Shown piece by piece: positions 16,708 through 25,098 of a stretch of 42,337 nucleotides of DNA. The notes below the pieces were generated by a model. That model did no database searches. It had not been told where the DNA came from and saw nothing but the letters and a program-made list of their open reading frames with translations. A program made the position numbers and the translations under genes. The stretch is from positions 1 to 42,337 of IMG/VR virus record IMGVR_UViG_3300038738_000016; one strand, 5' to 3'. The DNA is from a virus. Each line of letters begins with the position of its first letter. The first letter of the stretch is position 1.

Positions 16708-16749
16708 CTTGTTCACCCTCTCTGTTGAAATTCCCAAGCGTTTGGGATT

Positions 16750-18138
16750 TTACTCTCCTTTGACTCTTTCAATCCGCGCCTTCAAAGCCTCTAGCAGCTT
16801 ATCCTGTGTCGCCGCCTTCCCCTCAAGCGCTGCCATGACGTCCTCATCTGCTCCCCCTTGTACGACCAGATGGTGCAGGATAACCTTCTGTTTTTGCCCT
16901 TGCCTGTGCAAACGCTTGTTGGCCTGTTGGTAAAGCTCCAGGCTCCAAGGCAAGCCATACCACACGACATGGTTACCGCCATCCTGCAAATTGAGGCCGT
17001 GACCTGCGCTTGCCGGATGGGCAAGCAGAACGTCAATTTGACCAGCGTTCCAGTCATCCTGGTCCTGCATTGTTTTCAGTTCTCTCACCCGCAGCCTGGT
17101 CGGCTCAAGCGCTTTTTTAATCCGGGCAAGGTCGTGCTGGTAGCTATAAAACACAAGCGCCGGTTTGCCGTTCAGTTGTTCGATAAGCTCTAGGAATGCC
17201 TCGATCTTGTTGTCGTGGATCTCGTGGACATTTCGTTCTTCGTCATACAGCGCCCCGTTGCACAACTGCAGCAATTTTCCGGTTAGCACGGCAGCGCTCG
17301 TAGCTGTAATTTCGGTATCCTCGATCTGCAGAAGCAGCTCCTTTTCCATCCGCTCGTAAAGTTTCTGCGCCTTAGCGTCAAGAACGACAGGAATAACGTT
17401 CGGAATCGCATCCGGCAGTTCCAGGTAATCCTCCGATTTCATGCTGATGCATATATCCGCGATTTTGCTATGGATCACTTCATCCGCGCCTGGCTTGGCT
17501 GTGTAGCCAAAGCCGTTATAGTTTTTTTCGAAATACTTCGTTCGGTAATGCGTGATAAACTTCTCCAAGCGTTGTCCCTGATCCAGCAGAAATATCTGGG
17601 CCCACAGGTCCAGCAACCCATTCGGTGCTGGCGTCCCGGTCAATCCGACGACGCGTTTGATATGGGGGCGAACCCAAGTTAAGACTTTGAAACGTTGAGC
17701 CTGATGATTTTTGAAGCTGGAGAGCTCGTCGATGACTACCATGTCGAAAGGCCAGGCATTGCGGTAATAGTTTACGAGCCAAGCCAAGTTATCGCGGCTG
17801 ATTACCCAGACGTCCCCTGGTGTGTTCAGCGCCCGGATTCGCTTTTGCTGGCTCCCAAGCACCGGCACCACCCGTAGTAGTTTTAGGTGCTCCCATTTCG
17901 CTGCCTCTTTGCTCCAAGTAGCCTCTGCCACTTTTTTGGGCGCAATCACCAGCACTTTTCCGACAGCAAAGCGGTTGTATTTCAAATCATTTACGGCGGT
18001 CAAGGTGATCACTGTTTTTCCAAGCCCCATGTCCAGAAAAAGCCCTAGCGCCTCATCGGCCAAAAGGCGGTTGATGCAATACCGCTGATACGCATGCGGT
18101 ACGTATTTCGCTCTGGGCTTGGCTACGGCACCTGCCAT
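16750..18138 (-). CDS. SNF2-family DEAD/DEAH helicase
   Basis: This 462-residue SF2 enzyme carries motif I DMGLGKT (residues 36-42), motif II VIDELSSF, motif III VGLTGTPAPNG, motif V HPASAGHGLNLQ and motif VI HRQGQ, complete for a SNF2-type translocase. Such phage helicases usually sit beside a VRR-NUC nuclease, as here, and work in replication or recombination. The ATG overlaps the end of the nuclease gene (GGGGTG upstream). The last residues are Lys/Glu-rich. Confidence 0.9.
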   Translation of the reverse strand: MAGAVAKPRAKYVPHAYQRYCINRLLADEALGLFLDMGLGKTVITLTAVNDLKYNRFAVGKVLVIAPKKVAEATWSKEAAKWEHLKLLRVVPVLGSQQKRIRALNTPGDVWVISRDNLAWLVNYYRNAWPFDMVVIDELSSFKNHQAQRFKVLTWVRPHIKRVVGLTGTPAPNGLLDLWAQIFLLDQGQRLEKFITHYRTKYFEKNYNGFGYTAKPGADEVIHSKIADICISMKSEDYLELPDAIPNVIPVVLDAKAQKLYERMEKELLLQIEDTEITATSAAVLTGKLLQLCNGALYDEERNVHEIHDNKIEAFLELIEQLNGKPALVFYSYQHDLARIKKALEPTRLRVRELKTMQDQDDWNAGQIDVLLAHPASAGHGLNLQDGGNHVVWYGLPWSLELYQQANKRLHRQGQKQKVILHHLVVQGGADEDVMAALEGKAATQDKLLEALKARIERVKGE

Positions 18139-18431
18139 AGCTGCACCCCTTTCTGCGCTTGCATCTGCTGGAGAAGCTTGTCGACACCGTCCTTACTGTC
18201 GATCACCACTACCTGCTGGCCAAGGCGAGCGATAAAACCCTGCTGGTTGACTTGCAAGACCGTCGGTTTTTTACCGGGTGCCTTCAGCTCAACAAATGCA
18301 ATCCTGCCGCCTGGCAATAAAACAATTCGGTCCGGTACGCCGTTATTGCCTGGGCTCACCCACTTGTATGCTTTTCCGCCTGCTGCCTTGGCTTGCTCAC
18401 GCAAATATTTCTCTATGTCACGCTCTCGCAC
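18123..18431 (-). CDS. VRR-NUC domain nuclease
   Basis: This 102-residue single-domain protein of the PD-(D/E)XK group has the VRR-NUC core GNNGVPDRIVLLPGGRIAFVELK, where D (of VPD) and E-x-K (VELK) are the metal-binding residues, then KPTVLQVNQQGFIARL. These stand-alone nucleases are common in phage replication modules and resemble Holliday-junction resolvases and FAN1. GTG at 18431 has GGAGG with 8-nt spacing. It is coupled to the SNF2 helicase gene by overlap. Confidence 0.9.
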   Translation of the reverse strand: MRERDIEKYLREQAKAAGGKAYKWVSPGNNGVPDRIVLLPGGRIAFVELKAPGKKPTVLQVNQQGFIARLGQQVVVIDSKDGVDKLLQQMQAQKGVQLWQVP

Positions 18432-18463
18432 TTTTCAAACCTCCGATCAAATTCCTTGGGGAT

Positions 18464-18718
18464 GTAACTTGCGCCCTCAAAATCCTATATTTATATGCGT
18501 ATAGGCGCGTTAGGCGTATTAGAGGTATACGTATACCCTCTATTCTCTCTATTTCTTATTTCTTTAGAATTTAAAGTTACAAAGTTACATATATAGAGAA
18601 AACCTAATACTGTCGCGGCTTCGGGGTTGTAACTTTCTCCGTAACTTTTGAATTTTTCAAAGTTACAAAGTTACAAGAGAAAGTTACGTCTACGGCCAAA
18701 GTTACACCTGAAAGTTAC
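18464..18718. repeat. Cluster of AAAGTTAC octamers downstream of the primase gene
   Basis: The octamer AAAGTTAC starts at 18573, 18581, 18659, 18667, 18680, 18698 and 18711, and its complement GTAACTTT at 18629 and 18641; a 7-base copy GTAACTT is at 18464. That makes nine perfect copies in 146 bp. Spacing is 8, 13, 18 and 13 bp within the main direct array. Between the inverted and direct copies is a near-perfect hairpin. The rest of the 283-bp gap (18432-18714) is AT-rich and without a gene. It looks like iterons of a replication origin or a regulatory array; the last copy overlaps the primase stop. Confidence 0.75.
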
Positions 18719-21111
18719 ACCTTTATAAACCCTTTTTGCGGCCCGTAACACCCAAAACGTGCAGCGGTATTATGCCGTTTCCAGCCAGGAATCATGGATA
18801 AAATGCCATTTATCTCCATCGCGTCTGAACGTTTCATATACTTCAGATCGCCGCCCAGGCATTCGCACCACACCTCTGCAGCACATATCCGATCGCGCTC
18901 CACGGTTTCACCCTCCGTGCGCCCGAACTCACCCGACCAATAGAGTCGCCTCTCTGCCAACGAACGTTTTTCCCATCCTACCGGTACCCGTCTTTCAACA
19001 AATTCGCGGATGACGCCTTCCTTTGCGCTACTCTCCCTGTGGGCTTCCTGCTGCTCCTTCGCTTCGACTTCCGCCTGGCCAGACAGATACAATGGCTCTC
19101 CCAGCTGCCAGTACACAAACGCCTCTGCGTATATCTGCGGAACTTCATCCTCCAACTGTGTGAACACGCTTTTCGTAGGCGGCTGCAGTCCCACATCCAC
19201 CGGCCAAAAACGACGGTTCCCGGTCCTGTCCTTGAGAAACTCGCTATCGTTGGTCGTACCGAAGAAAACGCAACGCCGCGGGTAATTACTCGTCCGGCGC
19301 CCAAACGGCTCCCGGTAAATGTCCTCTGTCCGGCTGAGGAATTGCTTAACAGCGTTCGCCTCTGACTTCGACATCCCCGTCAGCTCCCCGATCTCATTAA
19401 CCCAAACGCCCTGGATCATTTCACTGGCTTCCTTGCCTTCAAACGTCTGCAGGCTATCCGAATACCATCGTCTGCCAAGCAGCCGTAAAAACGTGCTTTT
19501 CCCCAGCCCCTGCGGCCCCGCAAGAATCGGCATATAGTCGTATTTGCATCCCGGCGTCATGGCCCGGGCAACAGCGGCCACAATCGATTTCCGGGACACA
19601 GCCCGGGTGTACACGCTGTCCTTGGCCCCCAAATAATCCGTAAGCAGGGTGTCCAGCCGTTTCACGCCGTCCCACTGCAGACTCGAGAGCCATTCCTTTA
19701 CTTCATTGATCGTATGCTTGTGAGCGCACAGGGCAACGGCGTCAAAAATACGCTCTTTGCCCGTGATCCCATAAGTGCGCTCCAGGTAATGCCGCAAGCC
19801 AGCATCGTCCACGTCGGTCCACTGACGCCGATCCGTCCGGCCATCCCACGGCAGCGGCCCAAGCACCAGCCCCCTGTTGGCGAACTCGTCGAAAGCCAGC
19901 TTGCCTTTCAGCAGCGGATCGTACTCGAGTATGATCAGCACATTGTCCGTCGTCTTCGCAGGCATTCCGGTTGTTGCGCTGACCTGCAGCTTACTGATCC
20001 AGTTGGCCGTTTCCTCTTCACCTGCCGGCAGGTTGCCGAAGTCCTGAATGGCCTTTTCATAGCGCTCCTGGTTCAACAGCGCGGCCACGCCACCATCCTG
20101 GAGGGCAAACGCGCACATGGCCGTGAAGGAGGGTAACCGGTTTGTCGGTGTTCCCGGTACCGCCTCATCGTCCAGCTCGCCGAATTTGTGCAGCCGGACC
20201 AGGTCAAACGCATTAACCAGTCTACCGCCACACGGATCCGTGGCATGGTGGGAGTAAAGGAATGCGCCATTGTCGTAGATAATCGCACCGCCCGATGTGC
20301 TGCCACCGCTGTACGTGTACCTGCCAGAGCCATCGTCAGTCGGGATGTACACACCCGGCAGGAAGATTTCCATGGCCCGGTACACGTCATATTGGCGGCA
20401 GAACGCCCCAACGACGCCTTGCTTGGCCGTCGGGTCACCTTGCTTGGCTGCCAGCCGGACATGAGCCTGCTGCGCCCCCGGCACCTGCGGCCACTCCGCC
20501 ACGTTGCGCCAGTCAGCGTACATCGCCAGCAGGCCGTCTGTGTCCAGGAATGGCTTATCGCCGAAGTGGAACACATATTGGCTGTCAGCGCAGCAGCTGG
20601 GCCAGTACATCAGGCGAAAAGGCTGGAATGTCGATGGGTCGCACAGCTCAATCCCGATGATGGCACCCAGCTTGCGGGCGATTGGCTCGTATTCGTCTGC
20701 GGTGGACGTCCGGCTGAGGGGGAGAAGCACCCGCAAACGGGGCTTCGCCTCCTCGTGCTTACGGGTGCTGTAGACCGCATAAGCGCATCCCAGACCATCC
20801 AGACGCCGCAGGACGTCCGCCGTGCCGCCAGCAGGGATATTGTCCAAGTCAAGCGTAATGATGTCCCTGCCGGTGACAGCGCTGGCTTTACGCCGGTTCC
20901 CTGCCAATGTCCCCGCCACAAAACCGCCGACGTCCTTGAGGTCGTCCTGCTGTTTCTTTGGCAGCTGCAGATATTCAGCAAGCGTTTCGGTGCCGCGAAC
21001 CGCAACCCGCAGTCGCTCCACCAGCTCTGACCAGTAAATCTGTTGTGCTGGCCAGTACGTCGCCTTCCGGCTGCCAGCAGAGGATATGGTAAGTTGTCGG
21101 TTGTATTGCAC
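18715..21111 (-). CDS. VapE-type primase-helicase
   Basis: This 798-residue protein has a primase-like N-terminal part (DIITLDLDN near residue 84; YSTRKHEEAKPRLRVLLPLSR near 114) and a C-terminal virulence-associated-E (SF3-like) ATPase. The ATPase shows GPQGLGKSTF (Walker A), VWVNEIGEL (Walker B), EPFGRRTSNYPRRCVFFGTTN and GNRRFWPVDV. It would start and unwind phage DNA synthesis. GTG at 21111 has GGAGG 10 nt upstream. It directly precedes the octamer array, a usual place for the origin it would act on. Confidence 0.92.
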   Translation of the reverse strand: MQYNRQLTISSAGSRKATYWPAQQIYWSELVERLRVAVRGTETLAEYLQLPKKQQDDLKDVGGFVAGTLAGNRRKASAVTGRDIITLDLDNIPAGGTADVLRRLDGLGCAYAVYSTRKHEEAKPRLRVLLPLSRTSTADEYEPIARKLGAIIGIELCDPSTFQPFRLMYWPSCCADSQYVFHFGDKPFLDTDGLLAMYADWRNVAEWPQVPGAQQAHVRLAAKQGDPTAKQGVVGAFCRQYDVYRAMEIFLPGVYIPTDDGSGRYTYSGGSTSGGAIIYDNGAFLYSHHATDPCGGRLVNAFDLVRLHKFGELDDEAVPGTPTNRLPSFTAMCAFALQDGGVAALLNQERYEKAIQDFGNLPAGEEETANWISKLQVSATTGMPAKTTDNVLIILEYDPLLKGKLAFDEFANRGLVLGPLPWDGRTDRRQWTDVDDAGLRHYLERTYGITGKERIFDAVALCAHKHTINEVKEWLSSLQWDGVKRLDTLLTDYLGAKDSVYTRAVSRKSIVAAVARAMTPGCKYDYMPILAGPQGLGKSTFLRLLGRRWYSDSLQTFEGKEASEMIQGVWVNEIGELTGMSKSEANAVKQFLSRTEDIYREPFGRRTSNYPRRCVFFGTTNDSEFLKDRTGNRRFWPVDVGLQPPTKSVFTQLEDEVPQIYAEAFVYWQLGEPLYLSGQAEVEAKEQQEAHRESSAKEGVIREFVERRVPVGWEKRSLAERRLYWSGEFGRTEGETVERDRICAAEVWCECLGGDLKYMKRSDAMEINGILSMIPGWKRHNTAARFGCYGPQKGFIKV

Positions 21112-21161
21112 GGCGCCGTGGCCTCCTTCAAGTAGTATATTTGCCTTCTATTACCTAATTT

Positions 21162-21228
21162 TGCTAGCATTCTAATCATAGGTTGTGCGATAATTATTGT
21201 TGATAAAATTCAGAAAGGGGGTAGCAAA
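21162..21228 (+). promoter_or_regulatory. Probable promoter and ribosome site of the 74-residue plus-strand gene
   Basis: An extended -10 TGCGATAAT (TG-C-GATAAT) lies about 35 bp before the GTG at 21229, with no clear consensus -35 (best CTAGCA at 19 bp). A second A/T-rich element, TTGATAAAAT, follows. GAAAGGGGG sits 7 nt before the start codon. The features support independent transcription of the plus-strand gene. Confidence 0.4.
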
Positions 21229-21453
21229 GTGTCTCAATTCAGTGGAACAGGTTCATTTCGGTTTGTAGCTCCAGCCAAAGTCATTGATCAAAATGTGCAA
21301 ACGGAACCTAATGGAGATATGCTGATCAAGGTTACATATGCTGACGGGACTATCTTTCAAGCAAAAATGAATCAAGATACGATCGAAGTCAAAGTCAACA
21401 AGGAAATTAATATCGATCAAACTACGAAAACAATTTCTGTAGTGGGTGACTGA
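21229..21453 (+). CDS. Plus-strand moron gene, small beta-rich protein
   Basis: This 74-residue soluble protein lies on the plus strand in the middle of the minus-strand replication operon. It has a strong ribosome site (GGGGG, 7 nt), GTG start, its own likely promoter and an excellent terminator. The sequence alternates hydrophobic and polar residues (GSFRFVAPAKVIDQ, MLIKVTYADGTIFQAKM, TIEVKVNKEI, TKTISVVGD), suggesting a small beta-barrel or sandwich. No membrane segment or Cys. No family recognised. Its direction matches the repressor and integrase, so it is a candidate prophage-expressed gene. Transcription through it is antisense to the replication operon. Confidence 0.7.
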   Translation: MSQFSGTGSFRFVAPAKVIDQNVQTEPNGDMLIKVTYADGTIFQAKMNQDTIEVKVNKEINIDQTTKTISVVGD

Positions 21454-21469
21454 ACCGTCGGTACAACAA

Positions 21470-21498
21470 ATGGCTTCTCGCTGAGGAGCTATTTTTTT
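21470..21498 (+). terminator. Intrinsic terminator of the plus-strand gene
   Basis: ATGGCTTCTC pairs with GAGGAGCTAT over 10 bp (two G-U pairs), with a 3-nt loop and seven T residues following. It lies 17 nt after the stop codon of the 74-residue gene and points on the plus strand. Confidence 0.8.
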
Positions 21499-21546
21499 CT
21501 TTGTTTTGGATTTCCGCCTTCTCATTTAGTTCACTTTTTTTCTTAA

Positions 21547-22386
21547 TTACCGAAGTGTATCCGACATCTTCCCTATCAGCCCAAGCACCGCACCCCTGTA
21601 TTTTTCGTGCATATCCGGATCGGCCCCCTGGATCTCCGCCAGCGTGGCCAGCAGATCGCGGAAGCCAGCTCCAAGCGCTTCAAACTGGACCTTGAACTTA
21701 ATAGCAGTTTCATTACCTGGCTGAGCGACCTTCTTCCGGAGCTCAGCCAGTTCCTTTTCCACTTCTTCCGGAATCTTCTCCACCACCGCTGGCACATCGA
21801 TCGGCTTCGCCCGCAATTCCTTTTCCAATTGCTTCACCTTGACCTGAGCCTCTGCCAGCGCCTCCTGCAGCTTCTGCGCCTGCTCGGCGTCGCCAGCGAT
21901 CTTCGCATCGGCCAGCTCAATCTGCAGCTGGGAAACACGTTCTGCCAGTTCCTCTCGCGCCTTGCGGTCCTTTTCAGCAGCCTGCTGGATTTTCTTCAGT
22001 TCCTTTTCAAGCTGCTTCTTCTCTTTGATAGCCTGTTGCAGTTCGCGGGTAGAAAGGTTTTCCGCATCTACCTCGGCCGCAAACTGCTCTCTTTCTTCCG
22101 CCGGTACACCCAGCAGTGCAACAGCTTGCGAATAGGACAAATTACCAAGCGTTTGGGAATCTTTATACTCCTCCGCGACGCGCATGAAATTGTTGGCGGT
22201 GGATTGGCTGTAGTTGACATTCGTCTCCAGCCAGGCTCCCCATTCACCATGAGGAACAAGAGCCTTTGCCTCGTTCAAGCGCTTGCCGATTTCAATTGCG
22301 CTACGCAGTACAATCTCTCGAGTCTGCGCATCGATGCTCCGGATCTCGGCTGCGATAACCTGCGCGGACCGTACCAGTTCGCTCAT
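21547..22386 (-). CDS. DUF3102 protein with long coiled coil
   Basis: The 279-residue protein begins with a DUF3102 domain (EIRSIDAQTREIVLRSAIEIG, then LNEAKALVPHGEWGAWLETN and YSQSTANNFMRVAEEY, residues about 14-72). This phage and plasmid domain resembles a DNA-binding helix bundle. Residues about 110-225 form a charged coiled coil (IKEKKQLEKELKKIQQ). A short helical tail follows. ATG has GGAGG upstream and overlaps the PcfJ stop. It may be a replication-associated or partition-like DNA-binding factor; function unproven. Confidence 0.82.
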   Translation of the reverse strand: MSELVRSAQVIAAEIRSIDAQTREIVLRSAIEIGKRLNEAKALVPHGEWGAWLETNVNYSQSTANNFMRVAEEYKDSQTLGNLSYSQAVALLGVPAEEREQFAAEVDAENLSTRELQQAIKEKKQLEKELKKIQQAAEKDRKAREELAERVSQLQIELADAKIAGDAEQAQKLQEALAEAQVKVKQLEKELRAKPIDVPAVVEKIPEEVEKELAELRKKVAQPGNETAIKFKVQFEALGAGFRDLLATLAEIQGADPDMHEKYRGAVLGLIGKMSDTLR

Positions 22387-23915
22387 ACGGCTACCTCCTG
22401 TTGGGCTACTGCCTTAACGCGGGCCCGTTTCTTTTCAAGTTTTTCGGCTTTGAACAACTCAACAAACGCCTTTACCTCGTCCGTCATACTGCAGTTTTTG
22501 AACCCTCGGCACTGCATGACTTTTCCGATACAGACCTCCATCGTGTAAAACGGCTTGTCTGGCTCCCCGATTCGGCGGATGACGAATAATTCAATGTGCC
22601 CTTCAGCGTACCGCTGAGCATACCCTCCCACGCAATGCTGTAATGCCTTTCCTTCCTGAAAGAGCTCTTGAATGGAGGCTGCCGGGCGAATCATTAGACC
22701 GTTGTACTCAAAACGGTATTGTTGGTCCAACTCTTTTGCCCGGAGAATGATTTTGGTATTGAGCTCCTCGTCCCGTTTAAATTTGATCTTTTTTATTGTT
22801 TTCTGATGAGCATCATGCAGGCTATTAGGGAATAACACGCTCTCTTGTCTCGTATCCATCCCCAGCTCGTGGCATTCTTTGAGATAATCCTGCCAGTCTC
22901 GAACGAGCGTAAAGGCACTATGGCCACGGTGTTCCTTGCGGTTGATTTGGCGCAAGATATACAGCAATATCTTTTTGAGAGGTGCGTATGATACAAGGGG
23001 CATTAAGTCGTGAAAATACTCTTTTCTGGCGAGACTGGCTAATTGGTGCGCCTGTTCAAATGTAAATCCCATGTTTAGCTTCTTGTTGAAAAACTGGTAG
23101 GCATAGAGGGAAAGCAACCCGCCTTTAAACGGCTGTTTCACCCATTCCTTTGCTTCTGCTTTGCTCAATCTCAGAACCTTGTCGATAGACGTACCGCGCC
23201 AATTAATCGCTCCAAAGGTGGGTTGACCGTATAGCTTTGCGTTTATGACTGCCCCCATACCCAATTTGGTCAGATACTCCATGCAAGGGTATTTGGCAGC
23301 AAAGTCAAATACTTCTACTCGATCGGTGAAACCATACTGCTCCCACGTGCAATATTGAAACGGCGTGTTTTGAACGGCTGCTTTCATGTTTTCAACACTG
23401 TGGTAGCAAGATGTGTATTTCATACTTCGAGTAGCTTCTGAGTAAACAGTTTGGGACTCGTACCATTTTGTACTTCGGTCCCAATGGTCGCGACGGAACA
23501 TCTTCCCGCCTTTCCCCCATTCAAAGAGATATAAAGCAATAACTCTGATCTCCGTTTCCGTTTTTTGGTAATCTTTCGTATAATCGCGAGTGGCGTAAAA
23601 GCCGCGGGCAATGATCACTGCTGGATCGATAATAGATTTTTCATACCACAGCAGATATGCCGTATCGATCAGAGTTTTCCGACCGCGTCCGCTGGCTTTT
23701 ACAAAGGCCTCTGAGCCGCAATGCGGGCACTCCTCTAACTGGCCGTGGCGAAGTCCATTGGTCAGATACTCTTGCTTGCAATGCGTGCAGAAGCCGTATT
23801 GCTTTTTCCCTTTACGATGTGTGAAGAGGTAGCGGCTCCAGTCCATTACGTCATTGGTGATATAATCTCTAATTTCTTGACTGATCTCGTTCGGGAAATG
23901 CTCAAAGAAATTCAA
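22383..23915 (-). CDS. PcfJ-like protein
   Basis: This 510-residue protein matches PcfJ, first named on an enterococcal conjugative plasmid and widespread in Firmicutes prophages. It has a zinc ribbon near the start (CTHCKQEYLT and CPHCG) and the conserved C-terminal block GKALQHCVGGYAQRYAEGHI, then KPFYTMEV and QCRGFKNC. The full GGAGGTGATC ribosome site best fits TTG at 23915; a GTG at 23924 would overlap it. The PcfK-like gene is immediately upstream, and the pair is normally found together. Biochemical role unknown. Confidence 0.88.
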   Translation of the reverse strand: MNFFEHFPNEISQEIRDYITNDVMDWSRYLFTHRKGKKQYGFCTHCKQEYLTNGLRHGQLEECPHCGSEAFVKASGRGRKTLIDTAYLLWYEKSIIDPAVIIARGFYATRDYTKDYQKTETEIRVIALYLFEWGKGGKMFRRDHWDRSTKWYESQTVYSEATRSMKYTSCYHSVENMKAAVQNTPFQYCTWEQYGFTDRVEVFDFAAKYPCMEYLTKLGMGAVINAKLYGQPTFGAINWRGTSIDKVLRLSKAEAKEWVKQPFKGGLLSLYAYQFFNKKLNMGFTFEQAHQLASLARKEYFHDLMPLVSYAPLKKILLYILRQINRKEHRGHSAFTLVRDWQDYLKECHELGMDTRQESVLFPNSLHDAHQKTIKKIKFKRDEELNTKIILRAKELDQQYRFEYNGLMIRPAASIQELFQEGKALQHCVGGYAQRYAEGHIELFVIRRIGEPDKPFYTMEVCIGKVMQCRGFKNCSMTDEVKAFVELFKAEKLEKKRARVKAVAQQEVAV

Positions 23916-23930
23916 GTCGATCACCTCCGC

Positions 23931-24314
23931 CTACAGAAGAAAGTCGTCCAGCTTGACGTCGAAATCTGGTACAGCTGGCTTGGCAGCCGGAGCCGACGCC
24001 GCCCGGTCACTGGGTGGAGCTACAGGTGAAGAGCCGACGACAGGTTCACCCTTAATCCCGAAATATTTGAGCACAATAGCGAAGCCCTCTGCATCAGTCA
24101 GCATTGCCATGCCGTTTTGTTGCTTCTTCTTCGCTTCAGCCTTCATGGCGTCCAGGCTCTTCGCGATCGTCTTGTCAGCCGCCATGATCTTCTCAGCGGC
24201 TTCGGGGTCCGTCTCCAGGTGGCGGAGGAGGAAGTCCCCCACCACCTTGATATATAGATTGCTTTTGCTGCCATCTATCTCGGCTTTGATTTTGGCGATT
24301 GCATCAGCTTTCAT
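23931..24314 (-). CDS. PcfK-like protein
   Basis: This 127-residue protein fits PcfK: an N-terminal helical stretch (AIAKIKAEIDGSKSNLYIKVVGDFLL), ETDPEAAEKIMAADKTIAKSLDAM, EGFAIVLKYFGI, and a variable Pro/Ala-rich linker ending in an acidic FDVKLDDFLL tail. A hydrophobic acidic tail is typical of proteins that bind polymerase clamps or SSB partners, which is only an inference here. The ATG overlaps the upstream stop (ATGA), and the PcfJ gene follows 16 nt later. Confidence 0.82.
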   Translation of the reverse strand: MKADAIAKIKAEIDGSKSNLYIKVVGDFLLRHLETDPEAAEKIMAADKTIAKSLDAMKAEAKKKQQNGMAMLTDAEGFAIVLKYFGIKGEPVVGSSPVAPPSDRAASAPAAKPAVPDFDVKLDDFLL

Positions 24315-25093
24315 CCTGCCTCACCCTCCAGTTCGGCGATCAGCCGGTCGATATACCAGCGCGCCTTTTTCAAATCCTCTGCCCCGCCTTTCCGAGACCA
24401 CCGCCACAAGTATTTGATCGCGGCACCGGTGCTGTATGCCCGGCCTCCGGCCAGACCGGTCGTTGCCGACTCGATCGCATCGATGCATTCAATGCTGCCG
24501 GCCGTATAATGCGGCGGATGGTTTACAGGATCGTGCTGCTTGACCGCCTTATCGATTGTTTCCAGGAGCAGGCCGCGATCCGCGCTTAACTCGTCAATCA
24601 ACTTCTGCTTTTCATCCAGTTCTTTCAAAAGACGATCATTTTCTGCACGTTCTCCACGCAACTCCGAGATATAGTCTTGGATTTCCTTTTCCAAAACTGA
24701 GATTTTTTCATGTAGCTCGGTGAGCTGCGCATCTTGCAAATTCGGATCAATGACAGGGTCTGCTGCTTCTTGTTTCTTCGGCGGTACCATTAAATCCAAA
24801 GCCCTCTCCTCGGCATCTTTCTCTTTCAAGCCCCATTCCGAGAGCAGAGTGTAAAATTTTGGCGGGTTGCTGGGATAGTAATTGCGCTGGATGTGTGTAC
24901 GCGACATCCCATCCAGACGGAGCTGCAAATACTTTTCGCGTGTAAGCATAGGGTTAAGCCCCTCCCTTTTCCAGTTTTCAATTTCTTCTGGCTTTAATCG
25001 ATACGAGATAACCGGCCCACTGCCGGATGATTTCAACTCGACTTCTCGGTTGGGCACTGAAGTTCCAGCCATTTTTACTCGGTAGTTTGGCAT
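24311..25093 (-). CDS. DUF3310 protein with N-terminal HTH-like region and coiled coil
   Basis: This 260-residue protein has three parts. Residues 45-90 hold an HTH-like region (YLQLRLDGMSRTHIQRNYYPS, then FYTLLSEWGLK), as in phage proteins that use a resolvase-like helix pair. Residues 118-185 form a charged coiled coil. Residues 189-255 are a DUF3310 domain (VNHPPHYTAGSIECIDAI, then AAIKYLWRWSRKGG and DLKKARWYIDRLI), a common phage domain sometimes tied to nucleotide metabolism. The start follows the polymerase stop by a few bases, with AAGGA upstream. The fusion of the three parts is worth note. Confidence 0.82.
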   Translation of the reverse strand: MPNYRVKMAGTSVPNREVELKSSGSGPVISYRLKPEEIENWKREGLNPMLTREKYLQLRLDGMSRTHIQRNYYPSNPPKFYTLLSEWGLKEKDAEERALDLMVPPKKQEAADPVIDPNLQDAQLTELHEKISVLEKEIQDYISELRGERAENDRLLKELDEKQKLIDELSADRGLLLETIDKAVKQHDPVNHPPHYTAGSIECIDAIESATTGLAGGRAYSTGAAIKYLWRWSRKGGAEDLKKARWYIDRLIAELEGEAG

Positions 25094-25098
25094 TTACA

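Noticed and set aside
16732-22160. CCAAGCGTTTGGGA shared by 16734-16749 and 22146-22159
   Set aside because: A few 14-base matches are expected by chance in 42 kb; one copy is in coding sequence and no third copy was seen.
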